A stretch of 64,000 nt of DNA from Siphonodentalium dalli (Eukaryota; Mollusca; Scaphopoda; Gadilida; Siphonodentaliidae): assembly GCA_032622095.1 (NCBI GenBank), contig CP136066.1, positions 59,052,609 to 59,116,608 on the forward strand, given 5' to 3'. The notes below the pieces were generated by a model, which saw only the letters and a program-made list of their open reading frames with translations, was not told the DNA's origin and ran no database searches. Positions 35,950 through 47,210 of this stretch are shown here, piece after piece (positions within the stretch are counted from its first letter, which is position 1; every line of letters begins with the position of its first letter). Both the position numbers and the translations under genes were made by a program.

Positions 35950-37425
35950 AAATTCTCACAATGCGCACATAGTATGAAAGTAAAGGAATGTAAGCTTGTT
36001 TTCAAATATCGGACGCCATTTTGGCCGCCATCTTCGATTTGGAAAAAAAATCATTCATCAAATCCAAGATAATTACTTTATCACAGTATTTCCAACTCGG
36101 CTGTAAGCATGGGTAGAGTTGTCTTGACAATAATGCCCAATGACGTGAATATGATAGATTTTCGGTGATTTTCTAAATCTGTCCACCATTGTGGGCGCCA
36201 TTTTGGATTTGGGCGACTTTTATTTGGATGCAATATAAGCGCAGTTCTTCGACTCAGTCTTCCCAACTCACAATATGTGTGGAGTTGTGGTGACAATAGC
36301 TGTCACTGATGTTCAAATCAGCGATTTTCGGCTAATGTTCTATTTCTGGTGGCCATTTTGGCCGCCATCTTGGATTTGGGTGAATATTTCTCAACTCAGG
36401 TATAAGATGAAGCCTAGCTCGAGTATCTCCTGCACATATATGCGCGTGGGTTTTGTTGTGATAGCAATAACATTCATTGATGATTCGAAACAGCCATTGC
36501 GTTATTAGCGTCGTTTTGGCTTTGACCGAATTATACCGGCATTTGGGAAAACGTGATATCGGACAAAAAGTTCCAGCAAGGAATGTATAGTATTATCCCC
36601 ATGTGTTCGCCAATAATTCTTCTATACGATAAATGTATAAAATCGCGGCAAGGAGCCAATATTATCCAACAGAGACAAACGAAAGGTGGTGAAATGTCCG
36701 GAAAATAGCAAATGTTCACATTTCGGCGGCCATCTTGGCCGCCATATTGGAGTTTTGTGTCGGATTTTTTGCTAATTTGTAAGGGTTGTATATTACCATA
36801 ACGTATCGAACGGACAACATGACCGCATGTGACATCATCTTTACTATAACGGCGATCAGAGAGACCTTATGAATTTTGACTGTTTTTGGCTATTTCGGCA
36901 CACATTTTGGCTGACATCTTGAATGGTTGCAATTACGACTGTGTTAATTTTCTTTCCACATATCCGAATCTGGTATACAGTAAAGTTCAAAATAATACTA
37001 GAACGGATTCCAACAGATGATTATAAAATTTCTTAAGCTAACTTTCCAATTTGACATTTAAAACAAATGGCGTTTCAAAATATATTTGACATTTGACCTC
37101 TCGTACTCGAGGTCAGTGGCTGAAATTCTAATTCTGTGTTTATTCACTAGATAGAATGACTTATTGCCGACAAAATGGTATATATAACGTGTTAGCTGAC
37201 ATTACATATGTTGCATACATTCGAAAGTACTAACCCTCCCCCAACACTTAAGTAACATGTTTCGCTCTCACCGGGCATCATTCTATGTTAAATATCTCCC
37301 AAACGCCGCGTTTCCCACTCGCAAGAAATCGTTTTCCGTAAACTACATATAATTTGCCACAAAATGAGCAGAGTGGGTCTTTTGGTCAGAGTGACGACAA
37401 TAAAACCTTATGGGCTCTCGGAAAA
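35950..37425 (-). repeat. Right arm of the 5 kb element
   Basis: Complement of 32421-33900. GCCGCCATCTT occurs at 36027 and 36363, and a double site CGGCCATCTTGGCCGCCATA lies at 36727. The ORFs here (36081-36719) are shadows of the same repeats. Confidence 0.75.
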
Positions 37426-37540
37426 TTCCACCAGTAGAGCGATGCTATCTAAATTTTCCTGTAAATAGCATGTAATTATCTGCAAAAATCAATCATACAT
37501 GTATTTGAAGGCAATGTGTCAGTAGCATGCATGTGCACCG

Positions 37541-37994
37541 TTAAAGGTACTCAATCCGATTAAACACCCCTAAACTACTATTTCTTTGGCTTCGGGGGTA
37601 AAAAATATTTGATTCGAGTCGAGGAACCTACCCATCAAAGTTCAGAGTGATCAGATATCGATTTTTGAAGTTTGTTATTTCAATTGTTTGTGGCACAGAA
37701 ACACGCCGTCAAAAGGATGGACTCGATCAAAATTGTGGATGAAGATGGATAACTCTAAAAACAAGTGGTAATACGGCCAAATTTCGTGAATACTCAAGTG
37801 ATAAAACGGCCATATTTCGTTGAACAAAATGTTGATAAATAACACGTTTTGGAAAATTTGATACCATAGTTGACAGTGGTTAGCATTATTTTATTGCAAT
37901 GAATCGATTTTGATAACTAAAGCGTATTTTGAAGAAATATTGTTTTTGTATCTTGAAGATATGGGGACCCTCTGATCGGATTGAGTACCTTTAA
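37541..37994. mobile_element. TTAA-flanked MITE, copy 4
   Basis: TTAA plus AGGTACTCAATCCGAT at the left is matched by ATCGGATTGAGTACCT plus TTAA at the right. The interior is in the opposite orientation to copy 1 (CTTTGGCTTCGGGGGTAAAA first). It splits a segment that is uninterrupted near 32235-32265, so that region serves as the empty site. Confidence 0.85.
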
Positions 37995-38159
37995 ATGTTG
38001 ACTAACAGACATGTCGTTAGCTTTGGTAACGATGCATTGTATACGCATGTTGTCGTCCATATTCTGGCACCGTAGGGTTTTCTATGAACAATTTACCTGC
38101 ACAAAAATGACGTACGAACTTGCCAGTATATGAACGTACCCGTAGTGTACCATTTTTAG

Positions 38160-38602
38160 GGTACGATCATACACTGACAAGTTTGTACAATAAACTGCGA
38201 AAATTCCATGATCGACGGTCGTTTAATTAGCTGGCATTTTGCAGGCTGTGATCTAACACGAGCTACCTGTCATGTGCGTCTAACAATCAGAACTCATCAC
38301 CTTTTCTTTTTGCTTTATATGCCAATGATCTGGATATGATTCCAGTCAACATGAACTGTTTAGAATGTCTTACACGAAAGACAGAGGAATGACTTGGTGT
38401 GTATTTTAAACTATTAACGTTTTGTTGACGATGCAGTCTTGTTTGCACATTCAGCAAGATCTACAACTGCAGTTACATTTATTCTCAGATTATTGTAATA
38501 TATGGAAATTAAAAGTGAATGTAAGGAAATCTAAACTTATGTACAACATATTCCATATTGTATACCATTTGGAAGAGGAACCAAAAATATACATATTCTA
38601 CT
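38160..38602 (+). pseudogene. Decayed LINE reverse-transcriptase fragment, 5' part
   Basis: From 38297 a frame reads SPFLFALYANDLDMIPVNMN, the RT motif around LSPLLFSLFINDL. Later, across at least two frameshifts or stops, FVDDAVLFAH (the YADD box) and LQLHLFSDYCNIWKLKVNV lead to RKSKLM. The same order is present in the intact LINE at 59927-61510, so both belong to a similar clade. Upstream motifs are missing. The hAT element at 38603 interrupts the fragment. The stretch 38160-38290 is repeat background with no coding signal. Confidence 0.7.
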
Positions 38603-39722
38603 CAGGGATGTGGCTAGAGGGTCTCCGTTGGGGGGGGGGGGGGTTGTCCACCTTGGGAATTTCCAACTGCACCCCTCTCCTTGAGTCGGAATCACACCAA
38701 CACAACTTTTTGCATAATTCCATTTGCACCCCCCCCCCCTTGAGTTGGAATCACACCAACACAACGTTTTGCATAATTCCATTTGCACACCCTTGTACCT
38801 CATGCTCAGGCCTAATTTCCTATATATTCATAAGCCATGCTTCTATGTTCCCAGTATGAGAACATTAAGATATTAACCTGAAAATTGCCACAAAACAAAA
38901 CAACTAGTGGTCTAATTCCAGACAAATTCACACAGCTACCGACAACAGACCAGGAAACACCGGGCCGACCATGGTTGTTTGGCCCGGTGTGAGAAATTTT
39001 TGAAAACTATAGAAGAAAATCGCAAATCTTAGCATCTAGACTGGCTTCAACTGAAGCTTTCCTAGTGTTGGAAATTTCAAACCTCATGCTCCCCCTCAGG
39101 TTGGAAAATTCTTCAACTGATGACCATTTATGTCTACAAGTTTGACCAAATGTAGTAAAATATTGTTTTGCTAAACTAATTAGCAGTTTTGTATTGGCCA
39201 TGTGGATGGGGCTATGACACACCGGGCCGACCATGGTTCGGCCCGGTGTGCGAAAATTTTGAAATCTGAACAAGAAAATCGCAAAATCCTAACATCTAGA
39301 CTAGCCTCAAGCCTTCCTACTTTTGGAAATTTCAAACCCTACACCCCCACTTAGGTTGGAAAATTTCCAACTGATGACAATTCCAATGACAATGTTGACC
39401 AATTGTATGACAATATTGTTTTCTTAAATTAACTAGAAGTTTTGACTGGCCACGGGGGAGGGACCAGGACACAAGCTTTCCAAGTGTTGGAAATTTCCAA
39501 CCTGTCACCCCCCTAAGGTTGGAAAATTTCCAACTGATGACCATTTCTGTCAAAATTTTTGACCAAAAATAGGAACATATGCAAATATTGGTCGAAAAAC
39601 AATAAATTCCCCCCAATAAATTGTTTTTACCTGAAATTAGGAATTTCCAACTATTGAAAATATAGCTCTATGCTGGGGGGGGGGTGAGACACCCCCACAC
39701 CCCTCCTCTAGCCACATTCCTG
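38603..39722. mobile_element. hAT-type non-autonomous element with perfect 8 bp TSD
   Basis: CAGGGATGTGGCTAGAGG at the left is matched by CCTCTAGCCACATTCCTG at the right (one mismatch). ATTCTACT is duplicated exactly at 38595-38602 and 39723-39730. The interior is made of subrepeats: a GGCCCGGTGTG/CACCGGGCC pair, GGTTGGAAAATTTCCAACTG units, and a 66-base tandem pair with GAATCACACCAACACAAC (38690, 38748). G-runs lie at 38630-38643 and 39675-39684. There is no transposase. It inserted into the LINE fragment. Confidence 0.92.
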
Positions 39723-39850
39723 ATTCTACTGGAATACGGAACAGTTGTGGCCTAGGAGTGTCCACCAAGTGACAGATATTTTCAGATTAACACGAAGATT
39801 TCCCCCGTTATTTATCAAAATGCATCATAATTCACAATTCACGCTTCCAT
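39723..39850 (+). pseudogene. Decayed LINE fragment, 3' part
   Basis: Across the hAT target site the frame continues as ILLEYGTVVA, comparable to ILLYGSEIWG of the LINE at 59927-61510, then decays. Between the two pieces about 90 residues of the reference LINE are absent, so there is also an internal deletion. Confidence 0.5.
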
Positions 39851-40237
39851 TCAGAATAATATATAGACATGCAGAACAGACCAGATCGAAATTATGCACA
39901 GAATACACGTCGGTACATTGACAAAAACAACACGTTCACAGTTTATTCGACCGGATAAGTTGATAATACAATGTTTTGGAGCTTCCTCCTTCAAGTGTTA
40001 TATAATATTGAATATGTTGTATATAATGTGACTTGGAGATTCGAAAATTAAGTGGGCCTTTAACTTTTCTAAATTAAAGATGTGCAAAAAAGCAACATCA
40101 GCTATGTATCAGCTCAACAATGTTGGCAGAAAAAAAAAAGTCACATGGATCAAAGCCATGTTGTTTGAATTGTTTGTAGAAAAATAGTTCCCATTCTTAC
40201 ACATGGTTTAGACAATAAATTCATCATTGAGCGGGTT
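39851..40237. other. Interspersed repeat edge; no gene
   Basis: GATAATACAATGTTTTGGAG (39961) and TCGAAAATTAAGTGGGCCTTTAA (40044) match, inverted and direct respectively, segments near 29000 and 29364. No ORF is supported. Confidence 0.45.
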
Positions 40238-40522
40238 CACCTTAAGAGGTACTGTACACTGAATCAGGCCATTTGTGGGACCATCTCCTTTATACTCAAC
40301 ATAATATATTTAACAAATGAATGAATTTGAACCATGGATTAGTACAAACCACACTCATGTGCTCTATGAACGATGCGCTCAACGTGGTAATTATAATGAA
40401 AATTAATTTATTACTCCACTAATCCATGACTCAAATTCATTCATTTGTTGCATATATTATGTTGTGTATAAAAGGAGATGGTCCCATAAATTACCATATA
40501 TAGGGTACAGTACCACTTTAAA
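40238..40522. mobile_element. Hairpin MITE, about 285 bp
   Basis: Inverted arms of about 120 bases: GAGGTACTGTACACTGA with its degenerate complement near 40505, GGGACCATCTCCTTTATAC with GTATAAAAGGAGATGGTCCC, and TTAACAAATGAATGAATTTGA with TCAAATTCATTCATTTGTTG. The loop is around 40350-40400. There is no ORF. Confidence 0.8.
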
Positions 40523-41498
40523 TTGTATAAGTTACTTTTTTATGCATGAAATCATCAACCCAAAATTATATTGTCTACAGTGCCGACAATTTCTATATCT
40601 GAGACTGTTCATTTCATGCTGTTTAGTCAGAGAAAGACTGGGGTGAGATGTGTTCTATGTCATGGGTTCACAAACAAATCCAAGCTGATCACCATAACTT
40701 TAACATTGCCAGTTGATAGTTTCATGGTTGGGTGATCCAGGTTTCATATGAATAGTTATGTCCATTGGGCTAAACTATTTCTGGCTGATATATTTGTGAT
40801 GATAATATATTTGGGTATGATGTTATAGCATGAAATTATAGATTTGTCTCTACGTTATGATACAAATGAAGTTCCCTCCCAAAGATCCAAGACAATACAT
40901 GGGAGATATTTGGTGATTTGCGTTTTTGTAGAAGTATTGATCATTCTAGCAGTTTTTGGTACCAAAAGAGACAAGAAATAAACTAAATTCTTTAACATTT
41001 CAGATACAATAATTTCCGTTGTTTTCGGTCTTTTAATAACTGTTCAGATGTTATATGCAAGGAACATTTCTCGCGGAAAGGCGCATACGTTTATCTCGTA
41101 GTTTATATCGTTTCCATGATAGAGAACTCTGAAAAACATAGGAAGACAAAACTTTCCGAGTCTCACAACGACTATACATACGACATTATTATCTGAACAT
41201 TTCCCACCATTGAATAGGAATTGTTCTGCTTCCGTATTATCTTTTCGTCGCGTCTGGTCATTGTCATGAACACCCCTCCAACTAATGATAGATTATTCGA
41301 ATGTATACAGTTATACCTGGGTGGGAGAATCCGTTTGGTAAAGCAAGGGTTAAAGTCGCATGGCGATTTGCGCTCCAAAATACACGTAATATTATAAGAT
41401 TTAGATTTTTTCCAGCTATGGAAATAGGTCGAAAAACATGAATTTTGTAAAGATAAGATCACAATTAATTCGATTGCAGGTTAAAAGAAGATTCAAAA
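40523..41498 (+). other. Upstream region of dermatopontin gene B
   Basis: No gene or repeat is recognised. Just before the ATG the sequence TTCGATTGCAG is followed by GTTAAAAGAAGATTCAAAA. That could be a 3' splice site of a 5'UTR intron, in which case the promoter lies further left. A TATTATAAGA-like element at about 41390 is a possible but weak core promoter. Confidence 0.35.
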
Positions 41499-41957
41499 AT
41501 GAAAATTGTCGTGTTAGTTCTGATGTTGGTCGTGTGTGCAATCCAGGCTCGGGATCTCAAACAAAAGGTTGAGAATGCACTAGAGGCCCTGCTAGAGGAG
41601 CATCGTCAGGAAGAGGGGCACCGTCACGAAGAGGGGCAACGTCACGAAGAGGGGCACCGTCACGAAGAGGGGCAACGTCACGAAGAGGGGCAAAGTCACG
41701 AAGTTGGGCCAAGTCACGAAGTGGAGCAAAGTCACGAAGGGGGGCCAAGTCCCGAAGATGGACAACGTTACGAAGTGGAGCAAAGTCAAGAAGATGAGCA
41801 AAGCCAAGAAGATGAGCAAAGTCAACAAGAGGAGCAAATCCAAGAAGAGGAGCAAATCCAAGAAGCGGGGCAACACAGAGGAGGCAGCTCTCGAGGAGGA
41901 GACAGTGTTGAGGGCAAACAACAACAGGCACCAGAGGAGAGAGGTGTCGATACAGAG
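41499..41957 (+). CDS. Dermatopontin-family gene B, exon 1 (signal peptide and His/Glu-rich repeats)
   Basis: ATG at 41499 opens a classic signal peptide, MKIVVLVLMLVVCAIQA, with cleavage expected near residue 17, so the product is secreted. A short helix-prone stretch (RDLKQKVENALEALLEEHRQ) is followed by about 15 imperfect hexapeptides at residues 35-125, changing from RHEEGQ-like to SHEVEQ- and SQEDEQ-like and ending EEQIQ. A Gly/Ser/Gln-rich linker then ends at the donor GATACAGAG/gtacat in phase 0. Length to the donor is 153 codons. Exon 2 continues in frame. The acidic, His-rich block is unusual: typical dermatopontins have a signal peptide followed almost directly by the Cys repeats. 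Metal or mineral binding is a guess from composition. Without splicing the frame would run on 21 codons to a stop at 42021. Confidence 0.8.
41601..41873 (+). repeat. Coding minisatellite, 18 bp unit
   Basis: GTCACGAAGAGGGGCAAC-type units repeat head to tail inside exon 1. The 5' units are nearly identical and the 3' units diverge (GTCAAGAAGATGAGCAAA). The 18-base period keeps the frame, so copy number can vary without breaking the protein. It also keeps the antisense frames open. Confidence 0.9.
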
Positions 41958-42384
41958 GTACATACTTATTTACATACAACTTATTTTGTAACTATACGAC
42001 AGAACGTTTTCAAAAGAAAATAATAGTGTAGCATGCAGCCATGACTGTCATGACAAGCGATACCTAAGTATTATGTGCATACTTATATATATTGCTTTTA
42101 TTGGTCCCATTCAATCCAAATTTACACAGAACATTACAAATGCATGTTTACATTCCCTTCATGCTTCTAAGAAGCAAAGACGGGACAACATGTTCCCACT
42201 GTATCATCAGCGCCAAAACTTCAGCGAAGAGGAGGAAGATATACGGGGATATTGGGTCACCCTGGCGGCAGCTTCTCCATGACACGAAGCTCTGAGAAAT
42301 ATGACCATTAGTTAGAATAGACGAGCTGGCATTATCGTATAAAATTGATAGCCATTTATTTACGGAATCTCCAAAATTATAAAG

Positions 42385-42620
42385 GTCAAGACATTTTCTT
42401 ATAAATGACCATGAAACAGTGTCAAATGCTTATAAATGACAAGGAAACAGTGTCAAATGCTTATAAATGACCAGTAAACAGTATAAAATGCTTATAAATG
42501 ACAAGGAAACAGTGTCAAATGCTTACAAATGACAAGAAAACAGTGTAAAATGCTTATAAATGACCAGAAAACAGAGTAAAATGCTTATAAATGACCACAA
42601 AACAGTGTAAAATGCTTTTT
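42385..42620. repeat. Minisatellite, unit about 31 bp
   Basis: AAATGCTTATAAATGACCAG followed by AAAACAGTGTA repeats about seven times in intron 1 of gene B, with few substitutions. Confidence 0.9.
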
Positions 42621-43469
42621 CAAAATCGATAAGAAGTAGTAGGCAGAACTATTTTCTTGTTTTGTCCTGTGAATTATGTCATATAATAGTTGGGTGTTGT
42701 GAACTATATATTATACGAGTATCCAACTTTTATCCAATGCGTGTGTACCCAATGGCGCATCAAATTTGGTATGGTCATTATGGTAAAAGCAATTGCACAC
42801 CTCGCGGAAATTTTTCTAAAGTCAAAATTAGTAATTTTCACAACTATCCGACTTTCTGCGCAAAACAACGTTGGAGCACCGCCACACTCTTCCTGACCAA
42901 TGATAAAAAATCGCCAAATTGCCAAATTGGCGTAGGACTTAGAATGCTCCAATTAGTCGAGTCCGTTAATGATTTTAGCCCGACAAACTGAACAAAAGTT
43001 CCATTTGTTTTTATGTGACACCTTTTGTGAGGATTTGTAGTAAGAAAATATAGGAAATTATCCATCATACGAAAGTTTATACATCCTCGAATTGCGAAGA
43101 GAAGTTCGATTTATCGCCATTATTTAACTGATTTATGGGCAAATGAATCAAAACATGTACATAGTGGTATACTATAGTGTTTCTGTAATACCATATACAT
43201 ACATATCAACATTACAAGAAGAATATCTTAAATGAGAAAATGGGCTTGGCCCTGCAGTTGATTGTGCATTCTGATACTGTAAATATCCATCAACAAGGCG
43301 CGACCATGGAAGTGGCTAGATGGGTTAAAAAATCTAAATATAAAAACAATTCCAATCTATTTCTGAGTCGTCTGTAATGCCAACTGATTTCATGTCAGGA
43401 ATCAAATTTCCAAATGTTAAAAATCTTAGCACAATTTAAAGTTCACCACACAACCCCCCTTTACGGCCA

Positions 43470-43555
43470 AATCAAGGTTCAAGTTTATTAACATCATTAT
43501 ACAAATTTACAGAGGAGACAATGACATATAATACAAATAATAACATGTGACGGTA
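43470..43555 (-). mobile_element. Possible LINE 3' tail
   Basis: On the minus strand the stretch TGTAAATTTGTATAATGATG then TTAATAAACTTGAACCTTG resembles the polyadenylation-like 3' end of a non-LTR retrotransposon. No coding part is attached, and the call rests on composition only. Confidence 0.3.
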
Positions 43556-44953
43556 ATCATAAATGCATGAGATTGCAAGCAAAAACGTGTAAACCCGGAC
43601 CCATCTGTCGCCATTCACGAGCTGGGCTCGGTTAATGAAGTGGTATATTTCCTAATGTGGTTATGTTGCACATATTATATATGGACATCAGTTTTGACCA
43701 CAATTAGATTGCAATACATTCTGCTGAATGTGGGCTCCTGATACATCTGAATATGGGAATGGCATGTCACCAATACCACAGCGTATAAACCATACAAACA
43801 ACTGATCGGAAGTAGCTATCGCCGAGGCGAGATAATTATATTTTAGATCAAAATATTGCAGAATACCAAACACAACAAATCAATTTTTCTGGCTCGATAG
43901 ACGGATGCTGCTTAGTTAAAACATTGGAGACTCCGGTTTCAGATTCCATACTTGACACTTTCGTATCATGCGGTTTAAAGCTGATGTTTCCCGACTGAAA
44001 TTTTGCCCACATTTGGAAATTTTCAATATGAAACTATAGATCGATTTACCAATGGAGAAATGGGGGGGGGTGCTTAAATAATTTCTAAATCGTTTGCCAG
44101 CGAGTCCCTGTTCTAATTATAACCCCAGCGGTGCAACTCGAAGCTCACACTTGTTGGACTTTTCGGGACTGGCCAGCAGAAATATATGACATAATATAAC
44201 ACAACACCCCACAAATGCAGTTTTGTTACATGCGGATCGAATAAAAGTCACTAAATGTTAATAAGAATATCTTGTTTGATTCAGACGGATTATATAAGTT
44301 CAATGGCGTGACATTTTTCGAAGACATAGTTATGTTTAAATGGGTCGAAAGGAACATATAATTACTGTACGGTTCATGTATAACGTCGCGACGGGTGACC
44401 GTCGTCGTCCACGACTAAGCGTACAGTGACTGGCGAGTGGGTTTTCCAAATAAATGGTCCCACTTTCAGATTGTGAACCCACCCGAGCCCAGATAATGTC
44501 AATATAAGCTTCAAACATCACGGCCTTTCCGCTGCAATCTATTGGGATTTTCGACGGATGATATATATATGTTAAAATTACATTTAAAGAAGGCGTTTGT
44601 GCGAGAAAATTATTTTCTGAAGTGATCAAAGGCCGTTTTTATCTAAAAACAAAACAAAACAAAAACGAGTCGTTCGCTCAAATAGAGCCCGCTTGGGATC
44701 GGCAAATGTGTATATACAATATATACTTACGTGTATAGTTGTTGGTAATCCGTCTATCCAATCAGGAAATTGTTTTTATGTTGTTTTTGTTATTCTGAAA
44801 TATTAATCTAAAAAATAGAATTGTCTCGCCTCGGGGATAGCCACTTCCGCCTGAAGTGTACACCTGATCCACGAGTGACGATTTGAACATCGAGAACATG
44901 TCAAGGACATGCATGGTGTCGTGGGTTTATCCATGCCGTTTATATAATTTCAG

Positions 44954-45143
44954 ACGGACGTTGAGAAGCGCGGCGTGTACTACATGCAGTCCGGATTCGA
45001 CCAGGCCCAATCGTTTTCGTGTAACTATGGAATGGCATTGAACGTGATGATGAGTAACCACATCAACCGTTATGAAGACCGTCTGTGGAGTCTGGCGTGC
45101 AAACCAGATGGGTTGTACGGAAAAAGATATTGTACATGGTCAG
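44954..45143 (+). CDS. Dermatopontin-family gene B, exon 2
   Basis: After tataatttcag the exon opens in phase 0 with TDVEKRGVYYMQSGFDQAQS, then FSCNYGMALNVMMSNHINRY and EDRLWSLACKPDG, and closes with YCTWSG split at phase 1 before gttagt. This is the first dermatopontin repeat: aromatic/Gln-rich opening, SFSC, S-N-H-x-N-x-Y-EDR-x-W and paired Cys (FSC, LAC, YC). Length is 190 bases, residues 154-216 of the predicted precursor. The KR before GVYY could be a processing site separating the His/Glu-rich block from the matrix domain; that is an inference. The last third is mirrored by the remnant in gene A at 17164-17221, with the donor at the same place. Confidence 0.87.
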
Positions 45144-46261
45144 GTTAGTGGTATAATTATGCATGGTGTCAAAAATATTCTGTCAGATTTGTGGAGGCAC
45201 CGATTCAATGTGAGTGTTCATTGTTTCAACTTCTCATTTCTTATCGAAATGGCCATGTGTCTATCGTAATGGAACGTTGAGATGTCAGACCAAACTTGAA
45301 AATCGGTCCCGATTTCGCCCCAAGTGTCGATTATATGTACATGTAATACTATTTTCACTTGCGTTTTCTCCCAGAGTTCCCTGTTACCTACAATTCTTAA
45401 AACAATTGCCATTCGTGTGCATAGCCTCTCGGTTGACATAATTTTACTTAACTCTTACATTCTATTTTAGAAACAAAACAACATTTGAATGTTACTACGT
45501 GTATATATATTCCAAAATATAGTATGATAAATAGAGGTAAATGTTTATAAAAAAGAGCAACAATCCCATGTGTGGCTTTCAGTTTTATCTTTTGTCATTT
45601 CAACTTGAGACGTATTGGTTACCACATGAGGTCGGAGTCATTCGTGGAAGGGAATAACCGCAGGTACCTGTAACAAATATTTTATTCCTTAATATAAAAA
45701 TCAAGGTCTGCCATTCTGGCGGCCATATTCGAATTTGGTTTGGCGCCTTGGCCGGCGGTGGTTATTCTGCACCGATTTAATTCGGGTAAACGGCAAAATG
45801 TATGATTACTTACTTTGAGTAAACATATTAATGTCCGATAATTGCCCCATATATTGCATATTTTATCATTCCACGATAAATAGTTTTATATAAGGAGCTA
45901 ACCATGGATCTTTCCGACATGCGCAGTAAGCTGCCAGTCGACAGATCTGGATACTGACCACACACAGTCGGTTGTGCACTGTTGAACGGAATTGATTTAA
46001 TGGATCAGGACATGAGAATATTCGAGGCTATGTTTGCTTAAGGCTATTCCACGCGGTATTTGCGGTGTCTTAAGCACTAATCTGTCATTGATTGGTTTTC
46101 GGTAGAATCGTGTGAATAATCAACGGACGAATATATTCTCTCGGATTGTGTTGGGAGAATATCTGTGATGCGATGAGTTTTTTTTCATATCTGATTTTGA
46201 TAATTCGATAAAGCAGCGAAAGTAGAACACAGTGAATTGTGAATTTGTGACGAACAACTAC

Positions 46262-46498
46262 CATATAAATATATAACACTATATACATACATAACACTAT
46301 ATACATACATAACACTATATAAATACATAACACTATATAAACACATAACACTATATACATACATAACACTATATACATACATAACACTATATACATACAT
46401 AACACTATATACATACATAACACTATATAAACACATAACACTATATAAATACATAACACTATATACATACATAACACTATATAAACACATAACACTAT
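46262..46498. repeat. Minisatellite, unit about 18 bp
   Basis: AACACTATATACATACAT with variants (AAATACAT, AAACACAT) repeats about 13 times just inside the left arm. It produces antisense ORFs rich in MYIVL / VYSVM that are not genes. Confidence 0.93.
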
Positions 46499-47210
46499 CG
46501 ATGTTATGATTCTTCTGTGATATCAACTAAGTTAATTAATCCAATCATAATTGTACTGAAACGCAGCTACGTGGACATCATTCCGGCAAGGGGATAGTTC
46601 AACTTCACACATCGACCATCAAACTCATCACCACAATCATCATAACCATCATCATGCATCAACTTTGTCTGACGTCGTCGTCTTGATCTGCCACCATTAT
46701 CAGTATTTGGAATACTAGTACAGGTACATGAGTGAAACAATACCCTTCTAAGCTTCTGACCCATCTATACAGAAAAAAACTTATCATCTTGGTGATCGTT
46801 TTCAGAAGATGCACATGTCAGCGATACAAAGATGTGGCTTAGTTATGTTCCAAAAAATGCAACATTCTGTGTTAATGTGTTGGGTATATGGCGTTGGTGA
46901 TTGGTCGATAATACAGACAACTATTAATAAAATTAATGCTTCTATATATTTATTATTTACGACTTGTGTAACAACAGGCTATGCATTGCGACTGGACTGA
47001 TCAGCCCACGCCGCGTAAACTGCAGTCTTCTTTCATCCCAAGTCGCTGTAAAAGTTCACAATATTAAAGCAAATCAACTATAAATAAATACAGAAGTCGA
47101 AAAAAACATGAATAGTTGGCCATTCAATTATAGTTAAATAACATTGAGTGGTTCTTCCTATGATACATGTAATGATAGCCCCTGACATATCATGTCCAGT
47201 GTTTTAAATC
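46499..47210. other. No recognised gene
   Basis: Interior of the foldback. The ORFs at 46567-46764 and 46809-47000 lack any motif. The last 8 bases are the left target repeat of the next element. Confidence 0.4.

Larger units (their letters stand above)
32421..37425. mobile_element. Element with 1.5 kb inverted terminal repeats (5.0 kb)
   Basis: CCCATAAGGTTTTATTGTCG (32428) is inverted near 37399-37418, and similarity continues inward for about 1.48 kb on both sides, for example TCTAGTAAATAAACACAGAA, GATATCACGTTTTCCCAAAT and ACAAGCTTACATTCCTTTAC with complements. The arms contain degenerate subrepeats of about 175 bases. The unique interior of about 2 kb has only short ORFs and no transposase I can recognise. 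Confidence 0.8.
41958..44953 (+). other. Gene B intron 1
   Basis: This 3.0 kb interval lies between the phase-0 donor of exon 1 and the acceptor tataatttcag of exon 2. It holds a 31 bp minisatellite (42385-42620) and a LINE-tail-like segment (43470-43555). The ORFs at 42073-43068, 43688-43873 and 44336-44629 have no motif. Confidence 0.65.

Noticed and set aside
41557-41979. Antisense ORFs of 123 and 140 codons opposite exon 1 of gene B
   Set aside because: They result from the 18 bp coding repeat on the other strand; the sense frame has a signal peptide, splice donor and matching downstream exons.
46085-46526. Hydrophobic antisense ORFs MYIVLC/VYSVM
   Set aside because: Pure translation of an 18 bp minisatellite; not membrane proteins.
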